This document shows positions 58,528 to 64,000 of a stretch of DNA of 64,000 bases, piece after piece; positions within the stretch are counted from its first letter, which is position 1, and each line of letters opens with the position of its first letter. The DNA is from Thainema sp966674685 (lineage in GTDB: Bacteria; Cyanobacteriota; Cyanobacteriia; Phormidesmidales; Phormidesmidaceae): positions 92,667-156,666 of the forward strand of contig CBKWJC010000001.1 in NCBI GenBank assembly GCA_966674685.1, in the 5' to 3' direction. The translations under genes were made by a program, and so were the position numbers. The notes beneath the pieces were generated by a model, which saw only the letters and a program-made list of their open reading frames with translations, was not told the origin of the DNA and ran no database searches.

Positions 58528-59901
58528 ATGTTAAAAGCCCCTTTGAAGCAAGCCCTGTACGTCATTCGACGCAGCTCGATGACTCGACATCCCCGCCGAA
58601 TGAATCGATGGTTTAAATGGCTTGCTCCAGGTTTGTTTATTAAGCGATGGTTGCTGATTAGCCTAGCCGGAATGCTATTGGCCGGATTGGGACTCGCGAT
58701 CTGGCTGAAAATGACGCCCGTCTTTTACACCGCCCGCTTCGTTGGCAATGCGCTCGAAACCATCACCACTATTGTGCCAAGTTATGTCAGCGGGCCGCTT
58801 GTGCTAGTGGGCGGAGTTGGTCTCCTACTTTGGGGGCAATCTCGCACGCTGGGCGCGATTACCGAAGTGCTGATGCCCGACAGCGATGAAGAACTGGTTG
58901 ATGTCTTGCTACAGCATCGGCGGCTGTATCGGGGGCCAAAAATTGTCGTCATCGGTGGCGGCACGGGGCTATCCACGCTGCTGCGGGGGCTGAAAAACTA
59001 CAGCGCCAACATCACAGCCATTGTCACAGTGGCCGATGATGGCGGATCGTCTGGACGACTGCGGCGGGAAATTGGCGTGTTGCCGCCTGGCGATATTCGC
59101 AACTGCCTTGCCGCCCTAGCCGACGAAGAGAAACTACTCACAGAACTGTTTCAGTACCGCTTCAAAGCGGGTGAAGGACTATCCGGTCACAGCTTTGGCA
59201 ACCTGTTCTTGACCGCGATGACTGAGGTAACGGGCGATCTGGAACAGGCGATTGCCGCTTCATCCAAAGTTTTAGCGGTACGAGGAGAAGTGCTACCCGC
59301 GACGCTCAGCGATGTGTGTTTATGGGCCGAACTATCCGACGGGCGGCTGATTCACGGTGAATCGAATATTACTGAAGCCAAAGGCCGGATTGTTAACATC
59401 GGCTGTTTGCCCGCTAATCCCCCTGCACTACCGAAAGCGATTCAAGCTATTAAAGAGGCAGACTACATTGTGATTGGCCCCGGTAGCCTCTATACCAGCA
59501 TTGTGCCGAATTTGCTTGTCCCGGATATTGCTCATGCGATCGCAGAACGGACAGACATTCCCCGCATCTATGTCTGCAACATCATGACCCAGCCAGGTGA
59601 AACGGATAACTACACCGTCGCGGATCACCTGCGGGTGCTGGATGCCGTTTGCAATCGTCCCCTCTGCGATGCAGTTTTGGTGCAGCGGCGGGTGCCCTCT
59701 GCCGGAACGCTAATTCGCTATGCCCAGAGCAATTCGCATCCGGTTTTCTTCGACCGCGAGAACATCATGCATTTAGGACGGCGGATCGTGATGGCCAACG
59801 TGATGGAAGAAGATCTGAATACGGGCTATGTGCGCCATAGCCCCGATCGTTTAGCCCGCGTCCTGCTGCGCTGGTACACCCGCGTCCATAAGACGTCTTA
59901 A
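58528..59901 (+). CDS. yvcK: YvcK/CofD-like protein (gluconeogenesis factor family), membrane-anchored
   Basis: 457 residues. The N-terminal 125 residues hold two membrane helices (LLISLAGMLLAGLGLAIWL; LVLVGGVGLLLWGQS), an extension that Bacillus YvcK does not have. The YvcK domain follows: IVVIGGGTGLSTLLRGLKNY, VTVADDGGSSGRLRREIGVL, PPGDIRNCLAALADEEKLLT, LSGHSFGNLFLTAM and YIVIGPGSLYTSIVPNLLVP. YvcK proteins bind UDP-sugars and tie central carbon metabolism to cell-wall synthesis. The C-terminal 51 nt overlap the stop end of the convergent gene. Confidence 0.92.
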   Translation: MLKAPLKQALYVIRRSSMTRHPRRMNRWFKWLAPGLFIKRWLLISLAGMLLAGLGLAIWLKMTPVFYTARFVGNALETITTIVPSYVSGPLVLVGGVGLLLWGQSRTLGAITEVLMPDSDEELVDVLLQHRRLYRGPKIVVIGGGTGLSTLLRGLKNYSANITAIVTVADDGGSSGRLRREIGVLPPGDIRNCLAALADEEKLLTELFQYRFKAGEGLSGHSFGNLFLTAMTEVTGDLEQAIAASSKVLAVRGEVLPATLSDVCLWAELSDGRLIHGESNITEAKGRIVNIGCLPANPPALPKAIQAIKEADYIVIGPGSLYTSIVPNLLVPDIAHAIAERTDIPRIYVCNIMTQPGETDNYTVADHLRVLDAVCNRPLCDAVLVQRRVPSAGTLIRYAQSNSHPVFFDRENIMHLGRRIVMANVMEEDLNTGYVRHSPDRLARVLLRWYTRVHKTS

Positions 59902-61812
59902 GCCAACTTGGCACAAGGCGCGATAGGTCTCGTTTAACTGAGTATCTGGCGGAACAAACACGATCAAACCGTCCCGCCCGCGTGAGAGCAAAACCCGATA
60001 GCTATTTAGCCGCAACTGATGCGGATCGCGGACATGGCGCTGACGGGTGTGAGTCTGCCACTGACCAGCCTGCCAGCGCAAGTCGCTGCCCCAGCAGACA
60101 ATGGGCAAATCTAGCTCCAGTCCCTGACAGCTAAATTCCGTTGCCACCCGCTCAAAGGTGCAGCAGGACAGGGGTGAATCCGGCGGATCGACGTACCAGG
60201 GGCCGATCTTCATCCACTGTGTAGACTTGTAATCGTTGGGAATACCGTAGTTTGACAGGTTGCGAGCCCGAGACGAGGCCAGCAGGCCATAGCGTTTGTT
60301 GGGCGATTGGACATAGCGATCGCAACAGTACTGCTTGGCCAGTTCCAAATCGCGAGTCACATAGGCATCAAATCCTGCGGCTTCCAGTCGGGGCATCCAG
60401 GCGGCGGCCTGTTCGAGTTCACCATTGAGCAAGTCGGCAATCCAGGTCTGCACATCCTGGGCCAGATGGCTGCGGAGGGACAGACTGAGATTAAACTGCG
60501 GATCAGCCTGTAGCCGTTCAGCGGCAACTGCATCGAACCATTTCGCTTGAGCGGGCGCACAGTGAACCTGCCAATCGGCCTGAGCCGCTTGCAGCGACTG
60601 ATTCCACTGCCCAATGCCGTCCTCCTCGCCCACATGAATCGTCTGCCCTTCGCCAATCAGCGCCACCACGATTGACCAGTCGGGAATTCGCTCGGCAATC
60701 CGCAAAATGGCTCCGCTGGCGGCACTGTCGATGCCGTACTTCTCCGACATGCGATCGCAATCCCAGGCGCGTTGGGCCTCGTCGAACACGATAATATGCT
60801 CCGGCGGCGCAGTTTGGCGGCGAGCTTCGTACTGCAAGTAAAAATTACGAACGGCTTGCACAAATACCTTGCTGTTCAGCGCGTACTGCAACACCTGCAC
60901 CAGCGGCGCATTGCCCGTGAGAAAAATTGACTGCGGTTTACCTGAATCCTTGTCCTTGAGCGGATTTTGATAGACATATTGCAGCCCCACCAGCGTTTTC
61001 CCGGCTCCCGGTACGCCCGTAATTAGCACCAAATGCCGCTCTTGCTGCTGCTGTGCCTGAAGGGTTAACCTGTGCAAAAAATTCAGCAGGTCGGGAATGC
61101 CCGCACTCTGCGCTTGTCGGATACTGGGCAGCGACTCTTCCCGGAAAATCTGCTGCGCGGCTTGAATGACCGAGGGCAATGGCGCATAGTCCGACTGCAC
61201 CCACTGCTCGGCGTTGATAGCTGGCTCAACGGGCTGGAGTTGACTGAGGTATTCAGCGATTTGATCGGGCGCGATCGCAGTTACCGTTCTTGTCTCTCCA
61301 TCATCCTCACCTGTCACAGGAGGCTCGTAGGCAAACAACTGACTAGCGCGAGTCGGCACAATCAGCGGTACGACCGGATGATCATGAGACGCCTGATGAT
61401 AGGTGGCTAAATCGCGGGCGTAAGCGGCAACTTGGTCACAGTCAGCCAGTGAGGGCTTGGCCTTTTGTTTGAATTCAAATACCAAAACACGACCCGCACC
61501 CAACAGAACCAAATCCGGTCGGCGTCCACCTTCGCGAGGTAGTTCATATTCAAAAATGAGCGTCCAGTTCTGATGTTGGGATGATTTGAGATGGGAGAGT
61601 TGCGATCGCAAAATATCGCCGCTATCTTGCCACGCTTGTTTTTGAGTCGTCGTGGCTCGCTGCTGATAAAGCTGCTGATAGCGGGTACAGAGCTGAGCTA
61701 ACCATTCGTCGGCTGGCAGATCTGAAAACTGCTGTACGGAACCCATCCAGCCATATTGTCCTTGACTTTGCGTTGTGAAATCAACGTTAGAATTCAAACC
61801 AGCAGTAACCAT
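59851..61812 (-). CDS. DUF2075-type helicase/ATPase with N-terminal nuclease-like domain
   Basis: 653 residues. Residues about 85-120 have a PD-(D/E)xK-like site: RRPDLVLLG with Asp100 and VFEFKQKAK with Glu113 and Lys115. The ATPase part has Walker A GVPGAGKT (266-273), Walker B IIVFDEAQRAWD and, near the end, a helicase motif VI-like YRVLLSRGRDGLIVFVP. This is the DUF2075/Schlafen-like superfamily 1 group. Such nuclease-helicase fusions are frequent in defence against phage or in DNA repair; no partner gene is next to it. It overlaps the convergent yvcK gene by 51 nt at the 3' ends. No ribosome-binding site is obvious before the ATG; a later Met at residue 23 is possible. Confidence 0.85.
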   Translation of the reverse strand: MVTAGLNSNVDFTTQSQGQYGWMGSVQQFSDLPADEWLAQLCTRYQQLYQQRATTTQKQAWQDSGDILRSQLSHLKSSQHQNWTLIFEYELPREGGRRPDLVLLGAGRVLVFEFKQKAKPSLADCDQVAAYARDLATYHQASHDHPVVPLIVPTRASQLFAYEPPVTGEDDGETRTVTAIAPDQIAEYLSQLQPVEPAINAEQWVQSDYAPLPSVIQAAQQIFREESLPSIRQAQSAGIPDLLNFLHRLTLQAQQQQERHLVLITGVPGAGKTLVGLQYVYQNPLKDKDSGKPQSIFLTGNAPLVQVLQYALNSKVFVQAVRNFYLQYEARRQTAPPEHIIVFDEAQRAWDCDRMSEKYGIDSAASGAILRIAERIPDWSIVVALIGEGQTIHVGEEDGIGQWNQSLQAAQADWQVHCAPAQAKWFDAVAAERLQADPQFNLSLSLRSHLAQDVQTWIADLLNGELEQAAAWMPRLEAAGFDAYVTRDLELAKQYCCDRYVQSPNKRYGLLASSRARNLSNYGIPNDYKSTQWMKIGPWYVDPPDSPLSCCTFERVATEFSCQGLELDLPIVCWGSDLRWQAGQWQTHTRQRHVRDPHQLRLNSYRVLLSRGRDGLIVFVPPDTQLNETYRALCQVGLRRLMDAGVPAQQDAG

Positions 61813-61931
61813 TGTGAAGGAGTGAATAAATCTGTACAGCTATAGATGTTGCTTGAGAGTCTAAACGATCTACTTTCTAAAACCCATCATTCATTAGGTT
61901 GACGTGAACTACAAAGACAAACATACAAGAA

Positions 61932-62600
61932 ATGATCGATCCACCAATCATTGAAGCTACGCTGCAAGGGAATTTACCTGAAGTTAAACACCTCATAGCA
62001 CGAGGAGAAAATCTTGACATCAAAAGCATAGAAAAGCTAACTGCACTGAGATATGCCATCGAAAGACGTTATCCTGAAATTGCCCTAGAGCTGATTACCG
62101 CAGGCGCTAATGTCAATCTTGTCGATCGGCAAGGTACAACGATGGTAATGGCCGCTATCATGCATAAACAGTACAAAGTCATGGAAGCTTTGATACTAGC
62201 TGGCGCAGATGTTTCAACGAGAGCGAGTTCTTCGAATGTTCATGCTTTGGGAACAGCGGCTATTTTCGGTTCTAGTGAGACAATTTACAAGTTAGTATTT
62301 CTTGGAGCCAGCATCCAAGAAGATGGTCAAGCGGCATTGCTAAATGCCCTTAGTTTTGACAACCTAGAAACAGCAGAAGCCTTAGTAGATTTAGGCATAA
62401 TCCTATATGCAGATGAAGAAGAAAAGTATGAATTCTTGAGAGTTGCCGTTGTAAAAGGTTCTGTCAAGATGATTACTCTTCTGCTACAGCATGGAATATG
62501 GAATGATCTTTCGGCGAAGTATCAAGAAAAGATATTAGAGATTGCAGAGGAATGGGACGCCTTCTGGCTGCTAGATGATGTCCTGAATGAATTTTCCTGA
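61932..62600 (+). CDS. Ankyrin repeat protein
   Basis: 222 residues. About five ankyrin-like units: EATLQGNLPEVKHLIARGEN; TALRYAIERRYPEIALELIT then AGANVNLVDRQG; TTMVMAAIMHKQYKVMEALI then LAGADVST; LGTAAIFGSSETIYKLVFLG; and a degenerate unit with ALLNALSFDNLETAEALVDL. Ankyrin repeats bind other proteins. No signal peptide. The base composition is more AT-rich than that of yvcK and the nuclease-helicase gene before it. This and the next gene lie at the end of a possible accessory stretch. Confidence 0.82.
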   Translation: MIDPPIIEATLQGNLPEVKHLIARGENLDIKSIEKLTALRYAIERRYPEIALELITAGANVNLVDRQGTTMVMAAIMHKQYKVMEALILAGADVSTRASSSNVHALGTAAIFGSSETIYKLVFLGASIQEDGQAALLNALSFDNLETAEALVDLGIILYADEEEKYEFLRVAVVKGSVKMITLLLQHGIWNDLSAKYQEKILEIAEEWDAFWLLDDVLNEFS

Positions 62601-62872
62601 AGAAGGAAGCAGTTTTCTAACTAGTTCTGAGAGAACTAGGCTCTACAGATTCAGCCTCAGCAACGTCGATGCGAAAACCTATAACTATTGATTGCTACGG
62701 GGTCATATAAATATGCATAGGAGTAGATGTCATTAAAAAGGCTGGATGACATAATTAACAGAATTTATTACTTACTAGGTCAAGCGCTGATGAGTAGCGA
62801 ATTGACATCACCATTATTCATCAGTAAAAGCCTCGTTCTTGAAAAGAATAATAATTGGGAGAGCTATATACT

Positions 62873-63895
62873 ATGGCTAATTGGTTTGGCTCAGCAGCAA
62901 AAGCAGCAGGCAAGGCAGCAAATAGCCTCGGCAAAAATATTAGTAAGACGACATCTGGACTAGCTGAAGCAGCAGGCGAAACGGCTAGCAATATTGGCAA
63001 AAACGTGAGTCACACGACATCCAATGTTGTAACAACCGTTCGAGGCTGGTTGCCCTTTTCCAATGAAGATACTCTCGCATTTTTTGCTGTCCTCTTTGCT
63101 GTTGCCGCCGCAGACCAAAAGATTAATGAAGATGAGCTAAGCTTTATCCTATCGAGTCCTGGAGCAGACAAACTATCGGTTGAGGAGAAAGAAAAGCTAC
63201 AGTCATATTCTTACAATCCGCCCTCATTAGAAGAGTCCATCCAGAAGTTATCAAAAGCAGATCGGGAACTCAAATTTGGCTTAATGTTCTATATTTTGAG
63301 CCTAGTATGGTCTGACAATAATATTACCGATGAGGAGGAAGCAGCGATTAAAACGGCTCAACGAGAGTTTGAGATTAATGACGTACAGGTCAAGGCGATT
63401 GAAGACTTTATCAACGTGCTGGATCAAACCCGTCATGGGCAAGATCAAGAGTCAATTGATCAGGTTAAAATGGCTACTACACGGATGGAAAACGTGGGCA
63501 TACCTGTTAAATCCTTAACGCATTCGCAGGAGAGTGCAGACGAAAATATGGAATATTCAGATCAAGCCTTTTGGGACAAGATGAAAGCATTTGGGACAAA
63601 GGCCGGAAGAGGGCTGGTCGAGCAGGCTTTTATCATGTGGAATGCTCTTCACGATCCGAAAACTCCCATTTCAGCGAAGTTAACTATTGCAGGTGCATTA
63701 GCCTACTGGATTCTCCCGGTGGATATGATTCCCGATGTGCTGCCTGCCGTCGGATTTACAGATGATTTATCAACTATTGCAGCGGCACTTGCCAGCGTTG
63801 CGATGAGCATTACGCCTGAAATGAAAACAAAGGCAAAAGCACAAACGGCAGCATTATTTAACGAACAAGAGATTCCTGAATCGGAGATTTCGTAG
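62873..63895 (+). CDS. TerB-like / DUF1232 (YkvA) fusion protein
   Basis: 340 residues from the ATG at 62873, which has GGGAG upstream; the frame is open 6 codons further. The N-terminal 55 residues are Ala/Gly/Ser-rich with repeats of SNIGKNVSHTTSN type and may contact the membrane. A TerB-like tellurite-resistance/co-chaperone domain (about 65-190) follows: FFAVLFAVAAADQKINEDEL, and FYILSLVWSDNNITDEEEAA. The DUF1232 domain (about 255-310) is ISAKLTIAGALAYWILPVDM with IPDVLPAVGFTDDLSTIAAA. Function unknown; DUF1232 proteins are thought to be membrane-associated. It is complete and ends 105 nt before the window edge. Confidence 0.82.
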   Translation: MANWFGSAAKAAGKAANSLGKNISKTTSGLAEAAGETASNIGKNVSHTTSNVVTTVRGWLPFSNEDTLAFFAVLFAVAAADQKINEDELSFILSSPGADKLSVEEKEKLQSYSYNPPSLEESIQKLSKADRELKFGLMFYILSLVWSDNNITDEEEAAIKTAQREFEINDVQVKAIEDFINVLDQTRHGQDQESIDQVKMATTRMENVGIPVKSLTHSQESADENMEYSDQAFWDKMKAFGTKAGRGLVEQAFIMWNALHDPKTPISAKLTIAGALAYWILPVDMIPDVLPAVGFTDDLSTIAAALASVAMSITPEMKTKAKAQTAALFNEQEIPESEIS

Positions 63896-64000
63896 AGATA
63901 TAGAGATGTGGTGTGCGATCGCAACTTAAATCCTTTTGGGCTTGTAACTGGAGTTTAGACTAAGGCCAAATTGCACCACCTGTGACAGTGGCGCAATTTC

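Noticed and set aside
62727..62963. Plus-strand 78-codon frame before the TerB-like/DUF1232 gene
   Set aside because: It has an AGGAG upstream but overlaps the real gene out of frame by about 90 nt and has no family resemblance.

Overview
This 64-kb window is chromosomal DNA from a filamentous cyanobacterium. The evidence is photosystem I genes (psaF, psaJ, psaL), two NDH-1 subunits (ndhF, ndhD), the plastid-type ribosomal protein PSRP-3/Ycf65, a cyanobacterial Hfq, a Tic22-family protein and the HIP1 octamer GCGATCGC scattered throughout. hetR, with a patX-like RGSGR peptide gene just upstream, points to a multicellular (filamentous) lineage. Whether it makes heterocysts cannot be told from this window.

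Layout. 1-6 kb: a small conserved protein, then a minus-strand exopolysaccharide/protein-sorting group (DegT/DnrJ aminotransferase, cyanoexosortase, its associated protein, polysaccharide export protein). 6-13 kb: a TPR protein, a lipoprotein, groES-groEL behind a perfect CIRCE operator, and atpD-atpC. 13-19 kb: PSRP-3, a HAD phosphatase, hetR and patX, a small conserved protein and cofG. 19-26 kb: a Coq4-like protein, psaL, psaJ-psaF, tsaD, a hydrolase, an ACT-like protein, a GNAT acetyltransferase and a DUF4332 protein. 26-34 kb: tRNA-Pro(TGG), tic22, prmC, cimA, an M23 peptidase, hfq, dapF, a MAPEG protein and a TPR protein. 34-41 kb: an RND efflux pump with a shortened adaptor, divergent from an RppA/RppB-type two-component system (layout like the nickel nrs locus). 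41-49 kb: lipA, an NnrU/Z-ISO-like protein, a thioredoxin, ndhF and ndhD. 49-55 kb: a type I secretion operon (parvulin, cNMP-binding/C39-like/ABC exporter, HlyD adaptor). 55-64 kb: a Rieske protein, an M23 peptidase, a DUF5872 protein, YvcK, a nuclease-helicase (DUF2075), an ankyrin protein and a TerB-like/DUF1232 protein.

Most striking are (i) the patX-hetR pair, in which the PatX-like peptide precursor carries two RGSGR pentapeptides, and (ii) a dense set of intergenic palindromes. Many are nested: a conserved outer flank recurs at several loci while the inner hairpin is different, shared, or nearly absent. At least four outer-flank families with palindromic cores (called A, C, D/F and E here) and one family with simple-repeat cargo (G) are recognisable. 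They look like modular, exchangeable repeat elements and do not match any mobile element I can name. No transposase, integrase or CRISPR array was found.
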